Counted from the first letter of the stretch, positions 52,541 through 60,886 are shown. The stretch is 64,000 nt of DNA from Cellulomonas sp. JH27-2 (GCF_014837175.1 NZ_JACYFR010000003.1:248001-312000); one strand, 5' to 3'. Numbers and translations: made by a program. Notes: generated by a model from the letters alone, not told the origin.

Positions 52541-53374
52541 TCAGGACTCGGGACCGGACGATTCGGTGTCCGTGGTCTTGGTGTCCGTCGGCTCGGTGCC
52601 CGTCGGCGCAGCGCCGGCGAGGATCAGGTACAGGTCGCGGCGGGCGGCCTCCAGGACCGCCAGCGCCGCGGTGGTCTGCTCCTCGGTGCCCGTGCGGGCG
52701 ACCTGGCCGGCCGCCGCGCCGAGCGCCTCCATCGCGCCGCGCAGCGCGCGGCCCGGGTGCTGGGGACGGGTGGCGGCGTCGTCGAACGGGGTGCCGAGGT
52801 GCTCGGCGTTCTCCGTGACGTACGTGGTGCCGGCCTCGGTGAGCGAGGCCAGCTTGCGCCCGCCCTCCGCGGTGATGCGCACCAGGCCCTCGTCCTCGAG
52901 CAGGGCCAGCGCGGGGTAGATGGCGCCCGGCGACGGCCGCCACCGGCCGCCCGACCGCTCCGCGATCTCCTGGATGAGCTGGTAGCCGTGCATGGGCTGC
53001 TCGGAGAGCAGCAGAAGGACGGCGGCGCGGATGTCGCCGCGACCGGCTCGTCGGCCGGGCCCGCGGCCGGGGCCACGGTGGCGGCGGCCGTCGCCGCGCT
53101 CGTCGAAGGGCGCGCCCTCGAACGAGGGGCCACGGAAGGACGGGCCGTCGAACGCGGCGCCCTCGAACGAGTGACCGAACGGCCGGCCGCCGGGGACGCC
53201 CTCGCCGCGGGGGCCGAAGGGGCCGCGCGGGCCGAGGTCCTCGGGGCGCCGCATCCGGCGCTCCCACGTGCGGTCGCTGACTGGGTCGGAGGCCTGCGGG
53301 CGGCGGTCGTCGCGGCGACGTGAGCCGGGGCCGAAGGGACGGAATCCGGAGTAGGTGATGTGGTCGTGCTTCAT
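52541..53374 (-). CDS. PadR-family repressor with long N-terminal extension
   Basis: 277 residues from ATG 53374 with GGAGA 5 bp upstream. Residues 1-115 are Gly/Pro/Phe/Arg-rich (FRPFGPGSRRR; FEGAAFDGPSFRGPSFEG). The PadR winged helix begins near 117: IRAAVLLLLSEQPMHGYQLIQEIAERSGGRWRPSPGAIYPALALLEDEGLVRI. The C-terminus contains the helical dimerisation segment and a Thr/Glu-rich tail. PadR proteins repress nearby genes in response to small ligands such as phenolics. The AT-rich palindrome at 53477 is a candidate self-operator. Confidence 0.9.
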   Translation of the reverse strand: MKHDHITYSGFRPFGPGSRRRDDRRPQASDPVSDRTWERRMRRPEDLGPRGPFGPRGEGVPGGRPFGHSFEGAAFDGPSFRGPSFEGAPFDERGDGRRHRGPGRGPGRRAGRGDIRAAVLLLLSEQPMHGYQLIQEIAERSGGRWRPSPGAIYPALALLEDEGLVRITAEGGRKLASLTEAGTTYVTENAEHLGTPFDDAATRPQHPGRALRGAMEALGAAAGQVARTGTEEQTTAALAVLEAARRDLYLILAGAAPTGTEPTDTKTTDTESSGPES

Positions 53375-53476
53375 GGGGGTTCTCCTCGATGTGGGTTCGT
53401 GGGCCGCGGCGAAGGTGCCGGCGACCGGTCCGGGAGGTGCGTGCCCGAGGGGGCAGGACTCGACCGGACGCGTTAA

Positions 53477-53486
53477 CGATATATCG
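53477..53486. promoter_or_regulatory. Candidate PadR operator
   Basis: CGATATATCG, a perfect 10-bp palindrome in an AT-rich stretch (CGTTAACGATATATCGAAGATA), 103 bp upstream of the PadR start and also 72 bp beyond the 3' end of the alpha/beta hydrolase gene. Consistent with autoregulation. Confidence 0.5.
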
Positions 53487-53558
53487 AAGATACGACGAAG
53501 ACAACCCTGACAGCGATGTCGCCCTCGATCCTGTCGCAGCCGCGGAGGGTGGGTGCCG

Positions 53559-54524
53559 TCAGCCCCAGCCGTAGGCCGCTGTCCAGCGGTCCACCTCGGC
53601 GTAGAAGCGGTCCCGGGCCGGCTGCGCCGACAGCGCCAGGTCGTGCACACCGCCGTCGATGCGCACCACGGTGACCTGCGGCCCCAGCTGGACCGCTCGG
53701 CGCGCGATCTGGTCGACCTCCAGCACGACGTCGGAACGCCGCATGTCGTCGTGCCAGCGCGGGCTGATGAGCGAGCGTGCCGAGGCGAGCACCACGACCG
53801 GCACCGAGATCGCCAGCCCGCGCGCCACCTGCGCGTGCCCGGTCATGACGGCCCGCAGCCACCCCGCGCGGACAGGGAACGAGGGAGTCGGCCGCCAGCG
53901 CTCGTCGAACGTCCACTCCCCGCCGGACGACACCGCGAGCGTGCGCGAGTAGAACCCGGGGTCGACGTTGGGCAGCGGCGCCTTGGGCTGGAACCGCGCG
54001 AGCTGCCCGACGGCCGGCCCGGACAGGTGCCGGATCACGGACGACCCCTGCAGCTCGAGCCACGGGCTGTTGAGGATCAGGCCGTCGATCGTGCCGGGGT
54101 AGTGGTGCGCCCACAGCGCGGCGACCAGGCCCCCCGTCGAGTGCCCCATCACCATCACGCGCCCGTGCAGCCCGATCTCCGCGCGCACCACGGACAGCGC
54201 GGCCGCGAGGTCCTCGCGGTACGCGGACAGGTCGTCGACGTACCCGGGCGTCTGGTGCGGGCGCAGGCTGCGGCCGTACTTGCGCAGGTCCAGCGCGTAG
54301 AAGGCGACGCCGCGCGCGTGCCAGAACTCGGCGAGCCCGGTCTGGAAGAAGTAGTCGGACCAGCCGTGCAGGTAGAGCACGGCCCGCGCCGGGCGCAGGG
54401 GCTCGGGCGTCGGCGGGGCGTAGCGCACCACGGAGACGACGACCGGCCCCTCGTCGTCGGGCGCGAGGGTGAGCGTGGTGACCTCGTACCCGTCACCCAG
54501 CACGTCCGGGACCCACTCGAGCAC
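53559..54524 (-). CDS. Alpha/beta hydrolase (serine aminopeptidase/lysophospholipase-like)
   Basis: 321 residues from GTG 54524, 4 bp after AGGAGG; GTG 54527 is also in frame. LYLHGWSDYFFQTGLAEFWHARGVAFYALDLRKYGRS with oxyanion HGWSD, nucleophile elbow GHSTGGLV, and late His in VHDLALS. The core resembles the monoglyceride-lipase/Hydrolase_4 group. It is cytoplasmic. The start overlaps the end of the upstream quinone-reductase region, so the pair is one operon. Confidence 0.87.
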   Translation of the reverse strand: MLEWVPDVLGDGYEVTTLTLAPDDEGPVVVSVVRYAPPTPEPLRPARAVLYLHGWSDYFFQTGLAEFWHARGVAFYALDLRKYGRSLRPHQTPGYVDDLSAYREDLAAALSVVRAEIGLHGRVMVMGHSTGGLVAALWAHHYPGTIDGLILNSPWLELQGSSVIRHLSGPAVGQLARFQPKAPLPNVDPGFYSRTLAVSSGGEWTFDERWRPTPSFPVRAGWLRAVMTGHAQVARGLAISVPVVVLASARSLISPRWHDDMRRSDVVLEVDQIARRAVQLGPQVTVVRIDGGVHDLALSAQPARDRFYAEVDRWTAAYGWG

Positions 54525-54532
54525 CACGCCTC

Positions 54533-55489
54533 CTAGGGGACGACGACGATCTTGCCGAACTGCTCGCCGTCGGCCAGACGGCTCAGCGCGGAGCGGGTGT
54601 CGGTGAGGGCGAAGGTCGAGTCGATCAGGGGCCGGACGCCGGTGCGGGCCAGGAACGCGAGCAGGTGGCGCAGGTCGTCGCGCGAACCCATCGTCGTGCC
54701 GCGCACGGTCAGCTCGGAGAAGAAGATGCGGGTGAGCTCGGCGGGCGGCGCGTCGCCGCTGGTCGCGCCCGCGACCACGACGGTGCCGCCCGGCCGCAGC
54801 GAGCGGATCGAGTGTGCCCACGTCGCCTGCCCGACGCTCTCCAGCACCAGGTCGACGCGCCCGATGCGCGCGCCGGGCTCGACGGCCTGCGCGGCGCCCA
54901 GGCCCAGAGCCCGCTCCCGACGATCGGCCGAGCGGCTGGTCACCACGACCTCCAGTCCCGCCGCCGCGCCGAGCGTGATCGCGGCCGTCGCCAGCCCGCC
55001 GCCCGCGCCCTGCACCAGCACCCGCTGCCCAGGCGTCGCGGCGCCGGTCGTGAACAGCATCCGGTACGCGGTCAGCCACGCCGTCGGCAGGCACGCGGCC
55101 TCCTCGAACGACAGCTCGGCCGGCTTGTCGACGAGGTTCCACGTGGGCACCGCGACCTGCTCGGCGAGTGTCCCGTCGTAGCGCTCCGACAGCAGCGAGC
55201 GCGGCTCGTCGGGCCCCACGCCGTGCCCCGACACGCCCCCGATCACGCCGTGCACCACGACCTCGCGGCCGTCCGCCGTGACGCCCGCCGCGTCGGTGCC
55301 CAGGATCATCGGCAGCTGCTCGGCCCGCAGGCCCACGCCGCGCAGCGACCACAGGTCGTGGTGGTTGAGGGCGGCGGCGCGGACGTCGACGACCGACCAG
55401 TTCTCGCGCGACTCGGGTGCCGGCCGCTCGCCGACCTCCAGGCCTGAGACGGCATCGTCGGCGAACCGGGCGGCGTAGGCGGCGATCAT
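54533..55489 (-). CDS. Zinc-free MDR-type quinone/enoyl reductase
   Basis: 318 residues from ATG 55489. The medium-chain reductase plan without zinc ligands: VVDVRAAALNHHDLWSLRGVG, MILGTDAAGVT, RVLVQGAGGGLATAAITLGAAAG (NADPH-binding) and VDLVLESVGQATW. Probable NADPH-dependent reduction of quinones or unsaturated carbonyls. Its stop codon overlaps the ribosome binding site of the alpha/beta hydrolase. Confidence 0.9.
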   Translation of the reverse strand: MIAAYAARFADDAVSGLEVGERPAPESRENWSVVDVRAAALNHHDLWSLRGVGLRAEQLPMILGTDAAGVTADGREVVVHGVIGGVSGHGVGPDEPRSLLSERYDGTLAEQVAVPTWNLVDKPAELSFEEAACLPTAWLTAYRMLFTTGAATPGQRVLVQGAGGGLATAAITLGAAAGLEVVVTSRSADRRERALGLGAAQAVEPGARIGRVDLVLESVGQATWAHSIRSLRPGGTVVVAGATSGDAPPAELTRIFFSELTVRGTTMGSRDDLRHLLAFLARTGVRPLIDSTFALTDTRSALSRLADGEQFGKIVVVP

Positions 55490-55554
55490 GGGTCCAACGT
55501 AACCGGGCGGACGCGGGTCTGGTGGTGCGAGGCCCGGCGCGCCAGGGTGGTGGC

Positions 55555-56313
55555 ATGACGCACGGTGGCGGCGGAGCGGCCGACGACGGGTCGGGTGGCG
55601 GCGCGTCGGGCGCGGGCGGGCAGCTCGTCCCCGGTTCGGCGGTGATCGGGGAGGTCGTCGCGACCATGGACGGGCTGCGCGACGGCTGGCCGCCGACGGA
55701 CGGGCTGCGCGTGTTCCTCGACGTCTACCGCACGGTCACGGCGCTCGTCGCGGTGCGTGTCACCGACGCGACGTTCCACGACCCCGCGTTCACCGAGGAC
55801 CTCGACGTCCGCTTCGCCGACCTGTTCCTGGCGGTCCCACGCGACATCGACGCGCAGCGCCCGGTGAACAAGGCGTGGGCGCCGCTGGTCGAGCGCCGCG
55901 CCCTGGCCGGCATCCTCCCGGTGCAGTTCGCACTCGCGGGCATGAACGCGCACATCAACCACGACCTGGCGCTCGCGGTGGTCGCGACGTGCGAGGCGCG
56001 CGGGGTGAGTCCCGACGACGGGAGCGTCCACGCCGACTTCGAGCGCGTGAACGGCGTCCTGGCCGAGGTGGTGCGGCCCATCCGGCAGTCTTTCCTCGAC
56101 CAGCACGTGGTGGCCGCGGGCCGACCGCTGTCTCCGGTCGCGGACCTGGTGTCGAACTTCTCGATCGACAAGGCACGCGACGCCGCGTGGGCGTCGGCGC
56201 TGCTGCTCTGGGCGGTGCGTCGCAGCCCTGTGGCCAGGGTCGCGCGCGACGCACTGGCGCGGACGGTCGGTCTGGTCGGGCGGCAGCTGCTGGTCAGCGT
56301 CCCAGCGGCCTGA
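55555..56313 (+). CDS. DUF5995 family protein
   Basis: 252 residues from ATG 55555. After a Gly-rich tail: GLRVFLDVYRTVTALVAVRVTDATFHDPAFTEDLDVRFADLFL, FALAGMNAHINHDLALAVVATCEARG, and FSIDKARDAAWASALLLW. The GMNAHINHDL segment is what I recognise for DUF5995; conserved His and Asp hint at a metal enzyme, but the function is unknown. All-helical, no export signal. Divergent from the quinone-reductase gene. Confidence 0.78.
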   Translation: MTHGGGGAADDGSGGGASGAGGQLVPGSAVIGEVVATMDGLRDGWPPTDGLRVFLDVYRTVTALVAVRVTDATFHDPAFTEDLDVRFADLFLAVPRDIDAQRPVNKAWAPLVERRALAGILPVQFALAGMNAHINHDLALAVVATCEARGVSPDDGSVHADFERVNGVLAEVVRPIRQSFLDQHVVAAGRPLSPVADLVSNFSIDKARDAAWASALLLWAVRRSPVARVARDALARTVGLVGRQLLVSVPAA

Positions 56314-56332
56314 GCTACAGGGCCGGCCTGAA

Positions 56333-57055
56333 CTACAGAACCGGCAGCATGCGGCCCAGGTCGGGCACGCCCTCGGACGTGTACCGCGCGTGCAGGGCGT
56401 CGGCCAGCTCGTCGACGTCGTACGCGGTGCGTCCTGCGGCCAGGCGCACCCAGCGTCGCTCGTCGGCGACCTCCAGGTCCCAGCCGCCGCGTGCGACGAC
56501 GATCGCCAGCAGCGTGTCGGCGACCAGGCGGAGCGCGCCGGGATCGAGCGGGTCCGGACCCGACCCGGCACCGGGCGCCCGCCGCACGGACCGGGCCAGG
56601 TCGTCGGCGTGCACGACGAGCTCGATCACGCGCGAGGCTGTCATCGTGGACAGCAGCACGGGGCCTCGCCGGGCCTCGACCACGAGGTCGCGCGGGCCGA
56701 GCTCGTCGAGCTGCGCGAAGGCGGCTGCTGCGCGTGAGTCGACCCAGCGCAGCGGGTCGCCCGAGATCTCGGCGGCGAGCTGGCGCGTGGTCTCGGCGAT
56801 GTCCGTGGCCCGCGCGACGTAGGTGCCGAGGTACTCGGCCAGGCTGAGCGGGACCGTGCCCGCGGGGCTGGGGGTGCAGAACGCGAGCGCATCCATGGCC
56901 CGGCCGATGTGCGCGACGAGCTCGGCGACGGTCCACCCGTCGAGAACGGACGGCTCCGCGGCGACGTCGTCGTCGACGACCTCCGCGACCCACCGGCGCA
57001 GGCGGTCCCACTGGGCGTGCAGGGCGGTCGATGCCTCCGCGAGGGTGATGCTCAT
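56333..57055 (-). CDS. Mycothiol-dependent maleylpyruvate isomerase-type (DinB-like) protein
   Basis: 240 residues from ATG 57055. The N-terminal four-helix DinB-type fold carries the metal-site His residues: GWTVAELVAHIGRAMDAL and SRVIELVVHADDLARSV, the two-His/Glu arrangement of the MDMPI family. The C-terminal domain continues in alpha/beta style. Members are mycothiol-S-transferases, fitting an actinobacterial host. The substrate is unknown. It is co-directional with metX but 49 bp apart. Confidence 0.85.
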   Translation of the reverse strand: MSITLAEASTALHAQWDRLRRWVAEVVDDDVAAEPSVLDGWTVAELVAHIGRAMDALAFCTPSPAGTVPLSLAEYLGTYVARATDIAETTRQLAAEISGDPLRWVDSRAAAAFAQLDELGPRDLVVEARRGPVLLSTMTASRVIELVVHADDLARSVRRAPGAGSGPDPLDPGALRLVADTLLAIVVARGGWDLEVADERRWVRLAAGRTAYDVDELADALHARYTSEGVPDLGRMLPVL

Positions 57056-57104
57056 GGCGCCATCCTGCCGGGTGGGCGGGCGGTGGCGCGCGACGCGCGC
57101 CGTG

Positions 57105-58319
57105 TCAGGACTGGCGGACGTGCTCGCCCAGGAACTCCTGCACGTACCGGCCCACCTGGTCCTCCTCGATGAGGAAGCCGTCGTGACCGTAGTCGGAGTG
57201 CACCGTGCGGACAGGTCCGGCGCCGGGGACGCCCGCGGCGATCCGCTCGGACTGCGCGGGCGGGAAGAGGCGGTCGGAGTCGACGGCGATGACGAGCCCG
57301 CGCGCCGTGATGGACGCGAGCGCGGCCGCCACCCCGCCGCGGTCGCGGCCCAGGTCGTGCGTGATCATCGACCGCGTCAGAGCGACGTAGGTGTTGGCGT
57401 CGAACCGGCGCGTGAGCTTGTCGCCGTGGTGGTCCAGGTAGGACTGCACCGCAAAACGGCCGCCCTCGAGCGGGTCCTCGCCGCCCTGCGGGATGCGGCC
57501 GAACCGCTCGTCTAGCTCGAACGCGCTGCGGTAGGTCTGGTGCGCGATCTGCCGGGCCAGGCCCAGGCCGACGTGCGGTCCCTCGCCGTCGGCGGCGTCG
57601 TAGTAGTCGCCGCCGCGGAAGCCCGGGTCCCCGGCGATGGCCGCGAGCTGGGTGTGGAAGGACGCGATCTGGTCGCCCGACGTCTGCGCGGCGGTCGCGA
57701 TGGCCGCGAAGGCCTCGACCCGCTGCGGCTCGGACGCGGCCCACTCGAGCACGCGCAGCCCGCCCATGGAGGCGCCGATGACCAGGGCCCACGTGTCGAT
57801 GCCGAGCAGGTCGGCGAGCCGGACCTCGGCCGCCACCTGGTCACGCGTGGTGACCAGCGGGAAGCGGCTGCCCCAGGGGCGACCGTCGGGCGCGGGCGAC
57901 GCGGGTCCCGTCGACCCCTGGCAGCCGCCGAGCACGTTGGGGGCGACGACGAACCACTCGTCGGTGTCGATGGGGGCGCCGGGCCCGACCATCGTCGACC
58001 ACCAGCCGGCGGTGGGGTGCCCGTCCTCGACGTCGCCGGTCACGTGCGAGTCACCGGTCAGCGCGTGCAGGACGAGGACCGCGTTGGTGCCGTCCTCGTT
58101 GAGCGTGCCCCACGTCTCGTACGCGAGCCGCACGGCCGGCAGCCGGCCGCCGGACTCGAGCGCGAACGGTCCGAGGTCCGCGAAGTGCCGCCGGCCCACG
58201 GGGTCGCCGGAGCGCCACGCGGAGGACGCGGGGACGGGCGGGCGAGCCGGCACCGGCACCCGGCTGGCGCGCGTAAAGGCGCGGGCGCGGGAGGGCGCGA
58301 ACAGCTGCTCGTCGGACAT
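57105..58319 (-). CDS. metX: Homoserine O-acetyltransferase
   Basis: 404 residues from ATG 58319. Alpha/beta hydrolase fold acyltransferase: catalytic Ser184 in VIGASMGGLRVLEW, NVLGGCQGSTGPAS, late VAVDSDRLFPP with the Asp and DYGHDGFLIE with the His. It transfers acetyl from acetyl-CoA to homoserine, the first committed step of methionine synthesis in most actinobacteria. Adjacent to metY on the same strand, but a 17-bp perfect hairpin separates them, so coordinated expression may rely on separate promoters. Confidence 0.95.
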   Translation of the reverse strand: MSDEQLFAPSRARAFTRASRVPVPARPPVPASSAWRSGDPVGRRHFADLGPFALESGGRLPAVRLAYETWGTLNEDGTNAVLVLHALTGDSHVTGDVEDGHPTAGWWSTMVGPGAPIDTDEWFVVAPNVLGGCQGSTGPASPAPDGRPWGSRFPLVTTRDQVAAEVRLADLLGIDTWALVIGASMGGLRVLEWAASEPQRVEAFAAIATAAQTSGDQIASFHTQLAAIAGDPGFRGGDYYDAADGEGPHVGLGLARQIAHQTYRSAFELDERFGRIPQGGEDPLEGGRFAVQSYLDHHGDKLTRRFDANTYVALTRSMITHDLGRDRGGVAAALASITARGLVIAVDSDRLFPPAQSERIAAGVPGAGPVRTVHSDYGHDGFLIEEDQVGRYVQEFLGEHVRQS

Positions 58320-58394
58320 GGTTCACCAATCTACGTGCGTCGGGCGACGACGGGTCCGCGCCGCCCACCTTCCGGACCCGCCACAACCTCCCCG

Positions 58395-58440
58395 AGCGTC
58401 CGAGCAAGTGGCTGCTACAGCGACCACTTGCTCGGACGCT
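58395..58440 (-). terminator. Perfect hairpin between metY and metX
   Basis: 17-bp perfect arms AGCGTCCGAGCAAGTGG (58395-58411) and complement (58424-58440) with a 12-nt loop, 16 bp past the metY stop. It suggests that metY and metX are separate transcripts or an attenuated pair. Confidence 0.75.
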
Positions 58441-58456
58441 GGGTGTGCTGCGGGTG

Positions 58457-59776
58457 TCAGGCGGACTTGGCGGCGCGGAAGCCCGCGTCCAGGTCGGCCA
58501 GGATGTCGTCGATGTGCTCGATGCCCACCGAGAGGCGGACCAGGCCGGGCGTGATGCCGGACTGCGCCTGCTCGTCGGGCGTGAGCTGGCTGTGCGTCGT
58601 CGACGCCGGGTGGATGACGAGCGAGCGGACGTCGCCGATGTTCGCGACGTTCGAGTGCAGCTCGAGCGCCGAGACGAAGGCCTGACCGGCCGCCGACCCA
58701 CCGTCGACCTCGAACGCGATGATCGCTCCGCCGCCGCGCGGTGCGTACTTGAGCTGGGCGGCGTGCCACGGCGACGACTCGAGGCCGGCGTAGTGCACGA
58801 AGTTCACGTCGTCGCGCGCCTCCAGCCACTGGGCGACCTTCTGCGCGTTCTCGACGTGCCGCTCCACGCGCAGCGACAGCGTCTCGATGCCCTGGGCGAT
58901 GAGGAACGCGTTGAACGGGCTGATCGCCGAGCCGAGGTCGCGCAGCAGCTGCACGCGCGCCTTGAGGATGAAGGCGAGGTTGACGCCGAAGATGCCGCCC
59001 ACGCCCAGGTCACGCGCATACACCAGACCGTTGTACGACGGGTCCGGGGTGTTGTAGTTGGGGAACCGGTCGGGGTGCTGTGCGAAGTCGAAGGAGCCGC
59101 CGTCGACGATGACGCCGCCGATCGCCGAGCCGTGCCCGCCCAGGTACTTGGTCGCGGAGTGGACGACGATGTCCGCGCCCCACTTCAGCGGGTTGATGAG
59201 GTACGGCGTCGCCACCGTGTTGTCGACGACCAGCGGCACACCGACCTCGTGCGCCACGGTCGCCACGGCCTCGATGTCCAGCACGTCTGCCTTCGGGTTG
59301 GGGATGGTCTCGCCGAAGAACAGCTTGGTGTTGGGGCGGACCGCGTCGCGCCACGCCTGCGGGTCGTGCGGGTCGGTGACGAACGTGGTCTCGATGCCCA
59401 GCTTGGGCAGCGTGTAGTGCAGCAGGTTGTACGTGCCGCCGTACAGCGACGGGCTCGCGACGACGTGGTCGCCGGCCTCGGCGATGTTGAGGATGGCGAA
59501 CGTCTCCGCCGCTTGGCCCGATGAGAGCAGCAACGCACCGACGCCGCCCTCGAGGCTCGCGATCCGGTTCTCCACCACCTCCTGCGTCGGGTTGGTGATG
59601 CGCGTGTAGATGGGGCCGAGCTCCTGCAGCGCGAACCGCTTGGCCGCGGTCTCGGCGTCGGGGAAGACGAACGACGTCGTCTGGTAGATCGGCAGGGCGC
59701 GGGCACCCGTCGCCGGGTCCGGCTCCTGGCCGGCGTGGATCTGGCGGGTCTCGAAGTTCCAGCTGTCGTTGCTCAT
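58457..59776 (-). CDS. metY: O-acetylhomoserine sulfhydrylase
   Basis: 439 residues from ATG 59776 with GAGGAG 8 bp upstream. PLP enzyme of the cystathionine-synthase group: FETRQIHAGQEPD start, SATKYLGGHGSAIGG with Schiff-base Lys210, NPTQEVVENRIASLEGG and PLVVDNTVATPYL. It makes homocysteine from O-acetylhomoserine and sulfide, using the product of metX. The 5' region contains a structured leader. Confidence 0.95.
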   Translation of the reverse strand: MSNDSWNFETRQIHAGQEPDPATGARALPIYQTTSFVFPDAETAAKRFALQELGPIYTRITNPTQEVVENRIASLEGGVGALLLSSGQAAETFAILNIAEAGDHVVASPSLYGGTYNLLHYTLPKLGIETTFVTDPHDPQAWRDAVRPNTKLFFGETIPNPKADVLDIEAVATVAHEVGVPLVVDNTVATPYLINPLKWGADIVVHSATKYLGGHGSAIGGVIVDGGSFDFAQHPDRFPNYNTPDPSYNGLVYARDLGVGGIFGVNLAFILKARVQLLRDLGSAISPFNAFLIAQGIETLSLRVERHVENAQKVAQWLEARDDVNFVHYAGLESSPWHAAQLKYAPRGGGAIIAFEVDGGSAAGQAFVSALELHSNVANIGDVRSLVIHPASTTHSQLTPDEQAQSGITPGLVRLSVGIEHIDDILADLDAGFRAAKSA

Positions 59777-59920
59777 GGCTTGCTCCTCGCGTGGGGTGGG
59801 GTCGCGGGGGAGCTGTGCGCGCACGGCTGCTCGTCCCGCGGAGGGATGAGTGGGGCGCACGGTTCGAGCCTGGGCTCGTGGCGGGGGCGTCGTCGTCAGA
59901 CCGTCGGCATCGACGTCGAC

Positions 59921-59976
59921 GACCTGCCCGCGGGCACAGCCGAACGTGCGCTGGTCAGCGGCACATTCGGCAGGTC
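59921..59976 (-). ncRNA. Candidate structured 5' leader of metY (riboswitch-like, class unknown)
   Basis: On the minus-strand transcript, an outer 8-bp perfect stem GACCTGCC/GGCAGGTC (59976-59969 with 59928-59921) encloses a second stem (GAATGTGCCGCT with AGCGCACGTTC, loop GACC) and a further GC-rich stretch. A minus-10-like TATGGT (59990-59985) places the start of transcription only a base or two before the element, and the metY start is about 145 bp downstream. No SAM or cobalamin class could be matched. The rest of 59777-60228 shows no gene. Confidence 0.45.
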
Positions 59977-60228
59977 ATGTCGCGACCATAGGACGTCCAT
60001 CCCTGATGGTGGAACTGATGTCTCATGATGTGGACGCAATCCGTCTCGTTCCTGCTTGCCGCGCCTCGCCTGCGGGGCCGCGCGACGCGCTGTGCCAGGG
60101 TCGTCGGCCGATCGTCACCCGGCGTTCGTCCAGTCGTCGCCCCGGCGATGCCTGCCGACCGGAGGGGCAGGGTGCACTGGTTCCCCTGGGCTGCGGGGAT
60201 CGGCGGCCGTGACGGAGGGGTCCGCGTT

Positions 60229-60603
60229 GTGCCGGCGACGTTCCAGCTGTACCAGTTCTCCGACGACGACCTCGTCTGGTGGCGGCTGGTCAGCCCCAAC
60301 GGGCGCGGGGTCGCGCGCATGCCGCACGGTGTCGACACGTTCGACGAGGCGCGCGAAGCCGTCGACACCATCGTCGCGCGGGTCGGCGACCTGACCACCG
60401 TGCTGCGCCTCACCGACGCCTACCGCTGGCAGTGGCAGGTGCAGCTTGACGGCGTGCCCGTAGCGCAGGGCATCGGCGACCAGGACCGACGTGTGCGTTG
60501 CGAGTACGCGTGCCGCACGTTCTCGACCCTGGCCCTGACGGCCGCGATCGACCCGGCGCTCGTCACGTTCCGGCGCGTCGGCGCTCCGAGCCGCCCCCGC
60601 TGA
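60229..60603 (+). CDS. DUF1508/YegP-like tandem-repeat protein
   Basis: 124 residues from GTG 60229 with GGAGGGG 8 bp upstream. Two similar halves: FQLYQFSDDDLVWWRLVSPNGRGVARMPHGVDTFDEAREAVDTIVARV and YRWQWQVQLDGVPVAQGIGDQDRRVRCEYACRTF. The W-rich strand and NGR/DGV turn are like DUF1508 repeats in YegP. Function is unknown in the family. The frame is open further upstream but without protein-like sequence. Confidence 0.6.
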   Translation: MPATFQLYQFSDDDLVWWRLVSPNGRGVARMPHGVDTFDEAREAVDTIVARVGDLTTVLRLTDAYRWQWQVQLDGVPVAQGIGDQDRRVRCEYACRTFSTLALTAAIDPALVTFRRVGAPSRPR

Positions 60604-60720
60604 CGCTCGCGCTGCGACCGTCCGCCCCGAGCCGCGCGCGGTGCGTGCGCTGGGTGCGTGCCCTGGGCGCGGTGTGGCGAACGGGTGATTCGGGGACGCG
60701 ATGTCCGGTATGTCCTGCCT

Positions 60721-60786
60721 GTGACTCGTGTGACGGGTGTGACTCGTGTGACTGGTGTTCACTTATGGGACTCGGTTGGGTAGCGT
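60721..60786 (+). promoter_or_regulatory. 9-bp tandem repeats abutting the NlpC/P60 promoter
   Basis: Four direct 9-bp units GTGACTCGT, GTGACGGGT, GTGACTCGT, GTGACTGGT (60721-60756) are followed by GTTCACTTA. A promoter follows at once: TTCACT (60758-60763), 17-bp spacer, TAGCGT (60781-60786). The final GTGA and TTCAC also form a near CRP-type dyad (GTGA-N7-TCAC). Confidence 0.7.
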
Positions 60787-60812
60787 CCCCCGAGGACGAT
60801 CCATCGGCAGAC

Positions 60813-60886
60813 GACGCCGCGGCCATGAGGCGGCGCGGGGCGTCTGACGGGCAGGCGCCGGAACCGGCGCGGTCCGGGTGCCGGAC
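60813..60886 (+). ncRNA. Structured mRNA leader of the NlpC/P60 gene
   Basis: Three consecutive stems in the leader: H1 GACGCC/GGCGTC (60813-60844, with an inner GCCGC/GCGGC), H2 GCGCCGG-AA-CCGGCGC (60855-60870) and H3 GTCCGG-GTG-CCGGAC (60872-60886). AAGGAG at 60894-60899 follows, so folding of H2/H3 could affect ribosome access. The gene-free 60604-60908 contains only this, the repeats and the promoter. Confidence 0.5.

Noticed and set aside
59777..60030. A known SAM riboswitch in front of metY
   Set aside because: I could not match SAM-I, SAM-II or SAM-IV core sequences. Only an unclassified structured element is claimed.
60025..60228. N-terminal extension of the DUF1508-like protein from ATG 60025
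   Set aside because: The added 68 residues are Arg/Pro-rich and unlike protein, while GTG 60229 has a good ribosome binding site and starts the fold.
60721..60765. The GTGAC repeats as a CRISPR-like or transposon end
   Set aside because: Units are 9 bp and contiguous without spacers and abut a promoter.
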